In this document: piece after piece, positions 46,800 to 56,019 of the stretch
Position numbering within the stretch: the stretch's first letter is position 1
How the letters are laid out: every line of letters starts with the position of its first letter
From: Mycobacterium persicum
GTDB taxonomy: Bacteria > Actinomycetota > Actinomycetes > Mycobacteriales > Mycobacteriaceae
Assembly: GCF_002086675.1 (NCBI RefSeq)
Contig: NZ_MVIF01000022.1
Location: 1-64,000, forward strand
Reading direction: 5' to 3'
DNA: 64,000 bases
The notes under the pieces: generated by a model
Databases searched by the model: none
What the model was told of the DNA's origin: nothing
What the model saw: only the letters and a program-made list of their open reading frames with translations
Made by a program: the position numbers and the translations under genes

Positions 46800-46817
46800 A
46801 TCGGAACCCGATATCGG
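46800..46817. promoter_or_regulatory. 18-bp motif, candidate PadR operator upstream of padR
   Basis: ATCGGAACCCGATATCGG, 17 of 18 bases identical to the motif at 44840-44857. It starts 17 bp after the multicopper oxidase stop and ends 44 bp before the PadR start. Core CCGATATCGG is a perfect palindrome. Confidence 0.6.
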
Positions 46818-46861
46818 CTTCGTCACCGACGCGTACGGGGTTGTCCCGAAAGGGGTTGTCC

Positions 46862-47164
46862 ATGCGGGAATTTCAGCGGGCCGCACTGCGCCTGCACATC
46901 CTGCATCACGCCGCCGAGGGAGAAGTCCATGGCGCGTGGCTGACCGGGGAACTGAGCCGCCACGGATACCAGGTCAGCCCCGGCACGCTGTATCCGACAC
47001 TGCACCGGCTGGAGGCCGACGGTCTGCTGGTGTCGGAGCAACAGGTGGTGGCAGGCCGGGCGCGCCGCGTCTACCGGGCCACCGCGGCCGGCCGCGCGGC
47101 GTTGGCCGACGATCGCCGTGCGCTTCGAGAGCTGGCCCACGAAGTCCTCGGCACGGAGGCCTGA
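46862..47164 (+). CDS. PadR-family transcriptional regulator (Rv3488-like)
   Basis: 100 residues from the ATG at 46862 with AGGGG about 7 bases upstream; an earlier TTG at 46841 would give 107, the M. tuberculosis length. Winged helix with RLHILHHAAEGEVHGAWLTG, GTLYPTLHRLEADGLL and a C-terminal dimerisation helix. In M. tuberculosis the relative Rv3488 has been described as a metal-responsive PadR (from memory). It likely represses its own gene and the fetAB-like/doxX promoters through the shared motif. Confidence 0.85.
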   Translation: MREFQRAALRLHILHHAAEGEVHGAWLTGELSRHGYQVSPGTLYPTLHRLEADGLLVSEQQVVAGRARRVYRATAAGRAALADDRRALRELAHEVLGTEA

Positions 47165-47288
47165 GTGGGGGGCCTGAGCTAGCCGCCGGCCGGCGTTGCG
47201 AAGCCATGGTGTTCCCGCCGAAACGCTGTGATACTCGATGCAGCACCGCAGCGCGGTAGGCAGCGAAGAAGATCAAGGGGGAAGCGAC

Positions 47289-47867
47289 GTGAACATCCGT
47301 CACGGACTGGCCGCCGGCGCGGGTATCGTCTCGGCCGTCGCACTGGCGACCGCGCTGCAGTCAGGCGAACCGGCCCATGCCGTCGCGCCACCGCCGGACG
47401 GTGCCTACTCCTTCAGCCAGGCCGGCGTTTCCGGGGTTACCTGGACCATCACCGCGCTGTGCGACCAGCCGTCCGGAACGCGCAACATGAACGACTACTC
47501 CGACCCGGTCACGTGGGCGTTCCAGTGTGCGCTCAATATCGCGAGCACGACGCCCCAACAGATCACCCGCGCCGACAAGCTGCAGAACTTCAGCGCCCGG
47601 GCTCGGCTGACCAGTGTGCTGTGGACCTTCCAGGTGAACCAGGCAGAGGGCGTGTTGTGCCCCGACGGCAGCACCGCGCCGTCGACCGAAACCTATGCCT
47701 TCAGCGACGAGAACATGAGCGGCACGCACACCACCTTGCATGGCGCGGTCTGTGGTCTGGCACCGGACATGAAAAAGGAACCGTTCTCGCTCCAGCTGGT
47801 GGGGCCGCCGCCCAGCCCGGTCGAACGGTACCCGTTGCGCTGCAACCAAATTGCGATCTGCTACTAA
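47289..47867 (+). CDS. secreted protein of unknown function (Rv3491-like)
   Basis: 192 residues from a GTG at 47289 with GGGGAAG upstream; the length equals Rv3491. Signal peptide: NIRHGLAAGAGIVSAVALATAL with cleavage after AHA (about residue 32). The mature protein has cysteines (ALCDQP, FQCALN, GVLCPDG, AVCGLA, LRCNQI, AICY) suggesting disulfides, no catalytic motif. Conserved in mycobacteria downstream of otsA region. Confidence 0.82.
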   Translation: MNIRHGLAAGAGIVSAVALATALQSGEPAHAVAPPPDGAYSFSQAGVSGVTWTITALCDQPSGTRNMNDYSDPVTWAFQCALNIASTTPQQITRADKLQNFSARARLTSVLWTFQVNQAEGVLCPDGSTAPSTETYAFSDENMSGTHTTLHGAVCGLAPDMKKEPFSLQLVGPPPSPVERYPLRCNQIAICY

Positions 47868-47949
47868 CCGGCGGCGGCGCAGGCGCAGCAGAGCTGCGGG
47901 CACGTGCCATTCATGGCGCTCGACGGGCGTCCTTGTGCCCTACCCGGAA

Positions 47950-48264
47950 CTACACGGCGTGGTGTTGCTGACGCCAGTAGTCCGGGTGTTCGGCCAGCCA
48001 CCGACGCTCCACACGTTGCACCCGGTGATGCTCGGCCATGATCAACAACCCACCGGCCATCAGCAAACCGGCCGCGGCCGAGCCCAGCGTTAATAGCAAC
48101 TCGCCGTGGTTGTAGGCCAGGGCCGCCACGATCCCGGCCATGCCGATCACTCCGAGGACGATGAGAAACAACCCCGGCAGCCACAGCGTGTCGATAAACG
48201 ATTCACCGGCATGCGGTTGGGTGGTTCGGGAGTGTTCCACCGGATCGCGATATGCACCCTTCAT
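47950..48264 (-). CDS. UsfY-like small membrane protein
   Basis: 104 residues. N-terminus YRDPVEHSRTTQPHAGESFI, the pattern of UsfY-type proteins (DH.RTT.P.AGES), two TM segments: LPGLFLIVLGVIGMAGIVAAL and LLTLGSAAAGLLMAGGLLIM. Unknown function; UsfY members are stress-linked in mycobacteria. Alone before the mce4 operon end. Confidence 0.6.
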   Translation of the reverse strand: MKGAYRDPVEHSRTTQPHAGESFIDTLWLPGLFLIVLGVIGMAGIVAALAYNHGELLLTLGSAAAGLLMAGGLLIMAEHHRVQRVERRWLAEHPDYWRQQHHAV

Positions 48265-48384
48265 TGACGTCTCCCTTCTCCAAGAGACGCTTCTAGGGTA
48301 CGCCTAGATTGTGCGCCAGGTCACAGATAATTTTCCGGGTCGCGCGACCGCGTCGGCTCCGGCCTCGACCGCTCGGAACTGGGC

Positions 48385-48885
48385 TCAGATCGGCGTGATG
48401 TAGGCGATCAGCCACTTGCCGTCGATCCGTTTGTAGTCCACCCGCAGCCGGCTGCCGTCGTAGAGCGGCTGGCGTGACTTGTCGGTCACGGTACGGTTCA
48501 TATACACCATCACCGACGCCGAATTGCGTTGCACCGACATCACTCCCACGCCGACGACATTGGCCTGGACCACCACCTCGCGCTTCTTGGCCTCCGGGAT
48601 GATCTGCGCGTTGGCGCTGCGCTTGAACTCCTGGCGATAGTCCGGCGTCAGAAACAGATACGCGTCGTTGAGGCTGCGTTCGACCGTCTGGTAGTCGTAG
48701 GCGAAAACCTTCGGTATCTGATCGGCGGCCACCTTCGGCAACTCCGCCCGCGCGCTCCGCTCGCCGCTGGTTTCCACCCGGTCCCAGTAGAACCACCCAC
48801 CGGCCGCGGCCAGCCCGACGATCGCGGCGACCAGCAGGACGCCGGCAACGGCTCCCAGCGCACGCCACACGCGCCGCAGTCGCAT
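48385..48885 (-). CDS. Mce-associated membrane protein (Rv3492c-like)
   Basis: 166 residues. N-terminal TM (AVAGVLLVAAIVGLAAAGGWF) followed by an extracytoplasmic domain resembling the NTF2-like fold of Mam proteins (KVFAYDYQTVERSLNDAYLF, RVDYKRIDGKWLIAYI). The start codon overlaps the stop of the upstream Mce-associated gene by one base (TGATG). Last gene of mce4. Mam proteins stabilise Mce complexes. Confidence 0.88.
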   Translation of the reverse strand: MRLRRVWRALGAVAGVLLVAAIVGLAAAGGWFYWDRVETSGERSARAELPKVAADQIPKVFAYDYQTVERSLNDAYLFLTPDYRQEFKRSANAQIIPEAKKREVVVQANVVGVGVMSVQRNSASVMVYMNRTVTDKSRQPLYDGSRLRVDYKRIDGKWLIAYITPI

Positions 48886-49628
48886 CAGTTGCCCCCGTCG
48901 GGATACTTCAGGTCGTAACCGGTCATCCGTCCGGTCTCGTCCTCGTGCACGATGACCCGTAACCGGTAGGGCATGGACGGTTTGTTGACGCCGTCGATGT
49001 CGGCAACCGTCACCCGCACCGAAACCAGCACCGAAGCGTTGTCGCTGACGGTGTCGATGCCTTCCAGGGCGGCACCGTTGATGACGGCCTCGGACGTGGC
49101 GTTGGTGGCGCGGAACAGGCCTTTGAGGTTGTCGACGTTGTTGTTGGCGCTGAGCATCCCGCGCAGGGGACCGCTGGTGCTGTTGACGAATCGGTTGACG
49201 GCCTCGTCGATGGTGTTCGGCGTGTAGCTGAACATGTTGACCACCAGCTGCGTGGCGGTGTCGACGAAGCGTCGCTGACGGGCCTGTTCGGCGTCGGCGT
49301 CCCGGTGCTGACCGACCAGGGCCAGCACCCCCCAGCTCAGCGCGGCGACGATCACCACCGCGGCGCCCAGCGAGATCCAGGCCACCAGCCTGCCCCGGGC
49401 CCGCCGACGGGGCGGCGGCCGGACCGCCGACCGAGCCTTGACCGCAGCGACCGGCGTGACCGGCGTGACCGGCTTAGCCGACTTGTCCGGACGCTTCGGC
49501 TCGGCCGTGGACAAGACATTGACCGGGGTTTCGGCTGCTTCACGCTGGCTCGAGGCGGCTTTTGCCGGACCCGCCGCGCGAGACGCCCGCCGGCGCACCC
49601 GCTGCGCGCCCGGCTGCTGTGGTGCCAC
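48885..49628 (-). CDS. Mce-associated membrane protein (Rv3493c-like)
   Basis: 247 residues from a GTG at 49628 that overlaps the mce4F stop by one base (TAGTG). A long basic N-terminal tail rich in Ala/Lys/Pro (to about residue 80), TM segment (LVAWISLGAAVVIVAALSWGVL), then an NTF2-like exported domain (RRFVDTATQLVVNMFSYTPN and MTGYDLKYPDGGN). Accessory subunit of the Mce4 importer. Confidence 0.88.
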   Translation of the reverse strand: MAPQQPGAQRVRRRASRAAGPAKAASSQREAAETPVNVLSTAEPKRPDKSAKPVTPVTPVAAVKARSAVRPPPRRRARGRLVAWISLGAAVVIVAALSWGVLALVGQHRDADAEQARQRRFVDTATQLVVNMFSYTPNTIDEAVNRFVNSTSGPLRGMLSANNNVDNLKGLFRATNATSEAVINGAALEGIDTVSDNASVLVSVRVTVADIDGVNKPSMPYRLRVIVHEDETGRMTGYDLKYPDGGN

Positions 49629-51298
49629 TACATAGCCTTCGGAGCAAGCATGAGGTCCACCCAATTCTCCGCGCTGGACGCGCCATTGATGCCAGGCGCG
49701 CAGATACCAGTGCCGCCGGCCGGGTCCTTGAAGACTCCAGTGCTCTGGTCATAGGTGGTGTAAGCCTGGCCACTGGCTTGCGGTTCCGGCCCGGTGCCCA
49801 CCGGCGGGGGCGGCGGCGGCAGCGTCTTCGGGTACGGAAGCAGCGGTGGCTGCGGTGGATAATCCGGCGGCATCCACGACGTGAAGGGCGGCGGCGGACC
49901 GTTGTCGTTGGGCGGCGGCGCCGGCTGCGCCGGCTGGTGCGGTGCCGGTCCGGGACCGGGCACCACACCCGGTGGCGGCGGCCCGGCGATCGGCGTGCCC
50001 GGATCCGGATCGGCGTCCGGTGGAATGTAGGGAAACTTGTTGGGCGGCAAGACGTTCAGGCCATTGGTTACCGGTGTGTCGTACGGGACCGGCGGCCCGC
50101 GCCACGGGTTGCGGCCGAGCGGCACGTAGCCCTTCGGATCGCGGCACAACTGGATCGTCGGTGCCCGCTTGCCGGGAAACTCCTGGCATGGGTAGTTCCG
50201 GGCGCCGCGCACCGTGCTGGGGTCATTCTGGGCGGTCTTGCAGTACATGTCGGTCGGGATTTCCCGCAGCCCCTCGTCGGCGGGCGAGCGGATCAGCGGC
50301 GGCGGAATGAAGCCGACGTTGCACGGCGGCGGGTCGTTCAGGTCGATCTTGAAGTCCAGCTTGGCGCCCTCGTCCTGGGGCACCCCGCCGGCAGCGGTGG
50401 TGAGCGCGGCGAACAGCGCCGGCAGCACCACCAGCAGCTGCTCGATCGACTTGTGATAGATCACGCCCACCCTGCCCAGGTTGGCCAGGCTGGCCGCCAG
50501 CGCCGGGAAGGAAGGCCGGATACCGGAGAACGCCGTGTTGGCCTCGTCGATCGCGTCCGGAGCGGTGGCCAGGGTGTCGCGCATCCGCGGGTCGGCCGCA
50601 CGGAGCTCGGCGGTGAACCGCGCCAGCCCGTCGGCCAGCGACTTGATGTCAGCGCCGGCGCGGACTTGAGCCTGTAGGAACGGACCGGCCTGGTCGATAA
50701 GCTGCGAGACCTGCGGGTAGTTGGTATTGGCCTCATCCACCAGCAACCGCGCCGATTCCACCAGCCGGGCCAGCTCCGGACCGGTGCCGTTGGTGGCGGT
50801 GAACGCCTCGTGCAGCAATTCTCGTAGCCGCGTGTCGCCGAGACTGTTGACCAGCACCTCGGCCTTGTGCAGCAGATCGGCGACGTCCTGGCCGATCCGG
50901 GTGTTCTTGCGCTCGATCGTGGATCCGTTGCGCAACTTGGCCGGCGACGGATTGGCGGGCGGCATCAGGTCGACATACTGCTCGCCGATGGCCGACACGC
51001 TCTTCACGGTGGCGGTGACGTTCGACGGAATCGGAGTGCCGCTGTTTAGCCGCATTTCGGCGGTGACGCCGGACGGATTCAGCTCGACCGACTCCACCCG
51101 CCCCACCTCCACACCGCGGTAGGTGACGTTGGCGTTCTTGTACAAACCGCCGCCGGCGACGAAATCGGCGCTGACACCGTAGGTTCCGAGGCCGAACGTG
51201 GCCGGCAACCGCAGGTAGAAGACACCCATCACCACCAGGGTGATGACGGTGATCACCCCGAAGATGGCCAGCTGGATCCTGGTGAGTCTGTCGATCAT
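49628..51298 (-). CDS. mce4F: Mce4F substrate-binding protein
   Basis: 556 residues. TM anchor about 9-30 (LAIFGVITVITLVVMGVFYL), MCE domain about 38-115 (GLYKNANVTYRGVEVGRVES, SAIGEQYVDLMPP), a helical region to about 320 (repeated hydrophobic heptads that build the needle), and a long Pro-rich tail (PPPGVVPGPGPAPHQPAQP) typical of the family's F members. Part of the hexameric Mce shuttle for cholesterol. Between Mce4E (30 bp upstream) and the Mam genes. Confidence 0.93.
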   Translation of the reverse strand: MIDRLTRIQLAIFGVITVITLVVMGVFYLRLPATFGLGTYGVSADFVAGGGLYKNANVTYRGVEVGRVESVELNPSGVTAEMRLNSGTPIPSNVTATVKSVSAIGEQYVDLMPPANPSPAKLRNGSTIERKNTRIGQDVADLLHKAEVLVNSLGDTRLRELLHEAFTATNGTGPELARLVESARLLVDEANTNYPQVSQLIDQAGPFLQAQVRAGADIKSLADGLARFTAELRAADPRMRDTLATAPDAIDEANTAFSGIRPSFPALAASLANLGRVGVIYHKSIEQLLVVLPALFAALTTAAGGVPQDEGAKLDFKIDLNDPPPCNVGFIPPPLIRSPADEGLREIPTDMYCKTAQNDPSTVRGARNYPCQEFPGKRAPTIQLCRDPKGYVPLGRNPWRGPPVPYDTPVTNGLNVLPPNKFPYIPPDADPDPGTPIAGPPPPGVVPGPGPAPHQPAQPAPPPNDNGPPPPFTSWMPPDYPPQPPLLPYPKTLPPPPPPVGTGPEPQASGQAYTTYDQSTGVFKDPAGGTGICAPGINGASSAENWVDLMLAPKAM

Positions 51299-51328
51299 CT
51301 CCGCATTCCTACTGCCCCTTACTGACCC

Positions 51329-52489
51329 TTACTGACCCGACGCCGTACCGGGCGGAATCTTGAACGGGTCGGCCGCCTGTCCGGACAGGTTGGCCAGTTC
51401 CCCGGTCAAGAAGTCGGGCGGGTTGAGGACCTCGTCCATGTGCGCCATGTTCGGGTCGAGTGCATACGACGTGGTGAAGAATGTCTCACCGATACGCCGT
51501 AGGGTCAGGTCGAACGTGGTGAACACGTTGAGGTAGTCGCCGCGCACCGCCTGCTTGATGCCGAAGTTGGGGAACGGGAAGGTCAGCAGCAGCTGCTGTG
51601 AGGTGACGAATTCCTTACGGTTGTCGTTGATCGCCTTGACGACCGAGTAGAGGTCTTTCAAGTCTGCGGCGAAGTCGGTCTTGGTCTTGGACAGCACGTG
51701 CGAGGTGACCATGGCCAGCTTTTTCAGCGCGGCGAACGCCTCGACGATGCTGGCGCGGTTCTTGTTGAGCACCCGAAGCGCGTCGGGCAAGGTGTCTAGC
51801 GCCCGGCCCAGGTTGTCCTTGTCCCGCGCCAGGATTGCGGAGAATCTGTTCAGCCCCTCGACCGCGGTGATGATGTCGTCGACCTGCTTGTTGAGTCCGG
51901 CCGTCAACTCCGCGAGCCTGGGGATCAGGTCTTTGAACTGACCCTGCCGGCCGGCCACGGCTTGATAGGTCTCGTCGGTGATCTCCTCCAGCGCACCGAC
52001 ATTGCCCTTGTTGACGACCACCCCGAGCGCGGCGAACACCTCCTCGGTGGTGGGCGCGCGGCCCGTGCGGGACTCCGGGATGGACTGGCAGGTGCGGTCC
52101 CCCAGCCTGCCGGTCGGATGATCAGCCGGACGCACCAGGTCGATGTGCATCGAACCCAGCAGCGACGTCTGGGCGACCGTGGCGGTCGAGTTGCACGGCA
52201 GCACCACTTGCTTGTCCAGCGCCAATTTCACCGCGGCATAAAAGGACCCGTCGGGCCGCTGCATGGCGTCGATGCCGGCGACACTGCCGACGGTGACGTC
52301 GTCGACCATCACCGGCGAGTTCTGCGGCAGCGTCGCCACGTCGGGCAGCTCGGCGGTGATCGTGAATGCGCCGTCGCCGTGGCCGGCGGTCCCGGGCAAC
52401 GGTAGCGAGTTCAGCCCGCCGAACTGACAACCGGCAAGCAGCGTGCTGCCGGCAGCAAAAACACCGGCGCGCAACATGATTCGTCTCAT
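51329..52489 (-). CDS. lprN: Mce4E lipoprotein (LprN)
   Basis: 386 residues from the ATG at 52489 (ATGA overlap with mce4D). Lipoprotein signal: RRIMLRAGVFAAGSTLLAGC with lipobox LAGC. MCE domain about 45-125 (ELPDVATLPQNSPVMVDDVT, TSLLGSMHIDLV), helical region with KLAMVTSHVLSKTKTDFAAD. Lipoprotein E subunit of the Mce4 complex; also called Mce4E. Length equals Rv3495c within two residues. Confidence 0.93.
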   Translation of the reverse strand: MRRIMLRAGVFAAGSTLLAGCQFGGLNSLPLPGTAGHGDGAFTITAELPDVATLPQNSPVMVDDVTVGSVAGIDAMQRPDGSFYAAVKLALDKQVVLPCNSTATVAQTSLLGSMHIDLVRPADHPTGRLGDRTCQSIPESRTGRAPTTEEVFAALGVVVNKGNVGALEEITDETYQAVAGRQGQFKDLIPRLAELTAGLNKQVDDIITAVEGLNRFSAILARDKDNLGRALDTLPDALRVLNKNRASIVEAFAALKKLAMVTSHVLSKTKTDFAADLKDLYSVVKAINDNRKEFVTSQQLLLTFPFPNFGIKQAVRGDYLNVFTTFDLTLRRIGETFFTTSYALDPNMAHMDEVLNPPDFLTGELANLSGQAADPFKIPPGTASGQ

Positions 52490-53892
52490 CGGCCGGCCCC
52501 CTGCTCGGCGGGCAGCGGTGCCGCGGGCGCCGCGGAGGCAGCCGGAGCGGGCGGCGGTCCCGGCAGCGGTCCGTACCCGGGCGGGGGGCCCGGCGCCTGC
52601 GGAACGAACAGGCTCTGCAGGTCCGTGGTGTTGCCCGGCGCAGGCTGTGTCGCCGGCTTGGCCGGAATCCAGGTCAACTCCGGAACCGGCGTCTCGGCCT
52701 TGGCCTGGGTGGCCGGAGTGTCGTAGATGACCTGGCCCTTGTAGGCCGTGATGGTGTTGAGCGGGTGGAACATGATCGGCGGGTAGTTCGCCGTGAGCCG
52801 CCGCAGCACCGGGCCCAAGCGCTCCCGGCACAATTCGGCGCGCCGGTAGTAGTCGGGTCCCGACGTTCCCGCAGGGGTGTCGAACGAGCCGCCGCAGATG
52901 AATTGCACGGGGTTGGCGAAGTTGGGTATCGACAGCAGACCGTTCAGGGTGCCCTGCGCGGGATCGTAGATGTTGTAGAAATTGGCGATACCGGGACCCG
53001 CCACGTGCAACACCTGCTCGATGTTGTCGCTCTGGTTACTCAAGGTCTGGGTAAGATCGCCCAGCTGGCTGACCGTTTCGATCAGCGTCGAGTTGTTCTC
53101 GTGCAGAAAGCCCCGGATATCGGAGAGCGCCTGGTTGAGTGTGCCCAGAGTGTGGTCCAGGTTGCGTGAGCTGTCGGCGAGCACCTGTGACACCGCGGCC
53201 ACGTGCCCGGCGAACTGCACGATCTGCTCGTTGCTCTGCGACAGCGCGTCGACCAGCACCTGCAGGTTCTTGACGGTGCTGAAAATGTCGCTGCGCGAAT
53301 CCCCCAGGCGCCCGGCGACTTGTGAGAGTTCCTGCAGCGCCTTGTGGAACGAGTCGCCGTTGCCGTCGAGGGTGTCGGCGGCCTGGTTGATCGCCGCTCC
53401 CAGTGGGCCCTGCAATTCGCCCGCCGCCGGGCTGAGCGTGACCGACAGCTGGGTCAGGGCTTCCTTGACCTCGTCCCACTCCACCGGGACCGCGGTGCGG
53501 GACAACTCGATGCTGGCGCCGTCGGGCAGCACCGCGCCGCCGGTGTAGGCGGGAGTGAGCTGAATGAACCTCGCCGCCACCAGGTTTGGCGACATGATGA
53601 CGGCCTGGGCGTCGCGGGGAACCTTGACGTCCTCGGACACCGACATGGTGATCTTGACGTCGGACGGCCGCGGCTCGATGGTGTCGACGGTCCCGACCGG
53701 AACCCCGAGGATGCGGACCTCGTCGCCGGGGTAGAGCCCGACGGCAGAGGTGAAGTACGCGACGATCTTGCGGCCGTTGCCGCCCACCGACGCCAGCACG
53801 TAGACACCGCCCACCAGCACCGCGACCAACGCGATGATGGTGACGGTGCGCACGCCCCGGCGGCCGAAACGTCGCTGCATGGCGGTCGTCAT
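52486..53892 (-). CDS. mce4D: Mce4D substrate-binding protein
   Basis: 468 residues. TM anchor about 15-35 (VRTVTIIALVAVLVGGVYVL), MCE domain about 40-115 (FTSAVGLYPGDEVRILGVPV, RFIQLTPAY), long helices and a Pro/Ala-rich tail (PPPGYGPLPGPPPAPAASA). Overlaps both neighbours by 4 bases (ATGA). Subunit D of the Mce4 cholesterol importer. Confidence 0.93.
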   Translation of the reverse strand: MTTAMQRRFGRRGVRTVTIIALVAVLVGGVYVLASVGGNGRKIVAYFTSAVGLYPGDEVRILGVPVGTVDTIEPRPSDVKITMSVSEDVKVPRDAQAVIMSPNLVAARFIQLTPAYTGGAVLPDGASIELSRTAVPVEWDEVKEALTQLSVTLSPAAGELQGPLGAAINQAADTLDGNGDSFHKALQELSQVAGRLGDSRSDIFSTVKNLQVLVDALSQSNEQIVQFAGHVAAVSQVLADSSRNLDHTLGTLNQALSDIRGFLHENNSTLIETVSQLGDLTQTLSNQSDNIEQVLHVAGPGIANFYNIYDPAQGTLNGLLSIPNFANPVQFICGGSFDTPAGTSGPDYYRRAELCRERLGPVLRRLTANYPPIMFHPLNTITAYKGQVIYDTPATQAKAETPVPELTWIPAKPATQPAPGNTTDLQSLFVPQAPGPPPGYGPLPGPPPAPAASAAPAAPLPAEQGAGR

Positions 53893-54977
53893 GGTGACTT
53901 CGGCCTGATGATCCAGCGTTCCTGGATGAGCCCGCGCAGATAGTCGGCGAAGCTGTCCGGCAGTTTGCCGGGCTGGTAGACCATGTCGAACACCATGGCC
54001 ATCAGCGGCGCCGGAATCGCGCTGAAGACGTTGACGTTGAATCCCGGTCCGGATCCGACGACCTCGCCCAGCGTGGTCGCATAGGCCGGCAGCCGCTTGA
54101 GGGCTTCGGTGATGTAGTCGCGGCGCTCGTTGAGGTTGCTCAGCACCTGGTTGAGCTTGGACAGGGCCGGGCCGAACTCTCGGCGGTTATCGGCGACGAA
54201 GCCGGAAATCTGCGCCGAAACGTCGTCGATGCCGGAGATGAGCGCGCCCAGCGCGGCACGGCGCTCGTCGAGCGCGGCGAACAACTGGTTGCCGTCATCG
54301 ATCAGCTTGTTGACCTGCGCGGCGCGCTGCGACAACACCCCGGTCACCGTCTTGGCGTGCGCCAGCAGGCCCTGCAGCGCTTCGTCGCGACTGTTCAGGG
54401 TGCGCGACAGCGACGTCACGCCGTCCAGCGCACCGCGCAGCTGCGGCGTGGCGTCGTGCAGCGTCTCGGTGAGCACCTTCAAGGCCTGCTCGAACTGCGG
54501 CTTGTTCAGGTCGTTGGCGTTGCGGCCCAGCTCCTCCAGGGCACCGTTGAGGGTGTAGGGCGTGGTGGTGCGGTTCAACGGAATCGTGGTGGCATGCCCG
54601 CTGCCGGCCGGGGTCACCGAGATGGACCGCTCGCCGAGGATGGTGTCGGTCCGGATCGCGGCCAACGACTGGTCGCCGACGACGACCTTGCGGTCCACAC
54701 TGAAGGTGATCTTGGCGCTGTCACCGGCCAGGCTCACCTCCGAGACCTTGCCCACCTTGAAGCCCGAGACGTAGACGGCGTTGCCGGGGGTGATGCCGCC
54801 CGCATCGGTGAAGTAGGCGTCGTAGGTCTTGCCCTGGGGAATGAAGGGCAGCCCGGCGTAGCCGAAGGCGATCAACACCACACAGACCACCAGCACGACG
54901 CCGAAGATGCCGGTGCGCAGCGGGTCGCGATCGCGTTTGCTGCCTGGCTTCTTGTTATCTGGCTTGTTATTTTGCAA
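53889..54977 (-). CDS. mce4C: Mce4C substrate-binding protein
   Basis: 362 residues from a TTG at 54977 with a GGAAGG upstream (within the end of mce4B, 11-bp overlap). Basic N-tail, TM (TGIFGVVLVVCVVLIAFGYAG), MCE domain (YFTDAGGITPGNAVYVSGFK, LGERSISVTPAG), helical region. Subunit C of Mce4. Confidence 0.93.
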   Translation of the reverse strand: MQNNKPDNKKPGSKRDRDPLRTGIFGVVLVVCVVLIAFGYAGLPFIPQGKTYDAYFTDAGGITPGNAVYVSGFKVGKVSEVSLAGDSAKITFSVDRKVVVGDQSLAAIRTDTILGERSISVTPAGSGHATTIPLNRTTTPYTLNGALEELGRNANDLNKPQFEQALKVLTETLHDATPQLRGALDGVTSLSRTLNSRDEALQGLLAHAKTVTGVLSQRAAQVNKLIDDGNQLFAALDERRAALGALISGIDDVSAQISGFVADNRREFGPALSKLNQVLSNLNERRDYITEALKRLPAYATTLGEVVGSGPGFNVNVFSAIPAPLMAMVFDMVYQPGKLPDSFADYLRGLIQERWIIRPKSP

Positions 54978-56019
54978 AGGCGCACCTTCCCTTGCTGGGA
55001 TCCGGCTGGCCGCCCATCGGGATCAGGATGTCGCTGCCGGCCGGACCGTTGATCTTGATCGTCACGGTGCAGAAGTAGATGTTGAAGAACGCCCCGTAGG
55101 AACCGAGCGCGGCCAACCGCAGGTAGTCCTCGCCGAGTTGCTCAACGTCATTGTTGATCTCGGCCTTGCGGTCGTCGAGTTCGGTGGCCAGCGGACGCAG
55201 GTTTTCCACGACGCCCTGCAACGGCCGGCGCGAATTTCTCAGCAGGTCGGTGAGATCGGTCGTCGTCGAGGCCAGCGGCGGGATCGCGCCGGCAACCGCG
55301 TCCTTGTTCTCGGCCAGCCCGGTGATCAGCTGTTGCAGCTGGTCGACGCTGGCGGAGAACTGCGCGCTCTTCTGGTCGACGGTGGCCAGCACCGAATTGA
55401 GGTTGGTGATCGCGTCGCCGATCAGCTGGTCGCGTTGGCCCAGGGCCGTCGAAAAAGCGCTGGTTTCGGCGAGCACGTCGGACAACGCGCCGCCCTGGCC
55501 CTGGAGCAACTCGATGACCGCGCTGGTGATCGTGTTGACCTTGTCCGCGTCCAGGCCTTTGAGCACCGGCTTCAGTCCCCCCAGCAGCGCATCAAGGTCC
55601 AGCGCCGGCTGGGTGTGCTGGGCGTTGATGGTGCCGCCCGGCGGCAGCTTGCGCAGCTCCCCGGGCCCGGAGGTGATCTCCAGGTAGCGGTCGCCGACCA
55701 GGTTTTCGTACCGGACCACCGCACGCGTGGACGAGTACAGCGTGTAACGCTTGTCGACTCCGAACGTCACGTCGACGGTGTTGTCCGGGTTCAGCGCGAC
55801 CCCCGACACCGCCCCGACCGGTATGCCGGCGATGCGCACCTTCTGGCCGGCCTTCAACCGGGACGCGTTGGTGAAGGTGGCGTGGTAGGTGGCTTCCGGG
55901 CCGAACCGGAAGTCGCCGAACACCACCACCAGCGCCGCGGCCACCAGCAACATCGCCAGTGCGAAGATGCTGACCTTGATCACCATCGAGCGATGCGACG
56001 GCATGCCCCCGCCCGCCAT
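54967..56019 (-). CDS. mce4B: Mce4B substrate-binding protein
   Basis: 350 residues, the same as Rv3498c. TM (MVIKVSIFALAMLLVAAALV), MCE domain (FTNASRLKAGQKVRIAGIPV, YENLVGDRYLEITSG), helical region, and a C-terminus YFCTVTIKINGPAGSD common to B subunits. The start overlaps the stop of mce4A by one base. Confidence 0.93.
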   Translation of the reverse strand: MAGGGMPSHRSMVIKVSIFALAMLLVAAALVVVFGDFRFGPEATYHATFTNASRLKAGQKVRIAGIPVGAVSGVALNPDNTVDVTFGVDKRYTLYSSTRAVVRYENLVGDRYLEITSGPGELRKLPPGGTINAQHTQPALDLDALLGGLKPVLKGLDADKVNTITSAVIELLQGQGGALSDVLAETSAFSTALGQRDQLIGDAITNLNSVLATVDQKSAQFSASVDQLQQLITGLAENKDAVAGAIPPLASTTTDLTDLLRNSRRPLQGVVENLRPLATELDDRKAEINNDVEQLGEDYLRLAALGSYGAFFNIYFCTVTIKINGPAGSDILIPMGGQPDPSKGRCAFAK

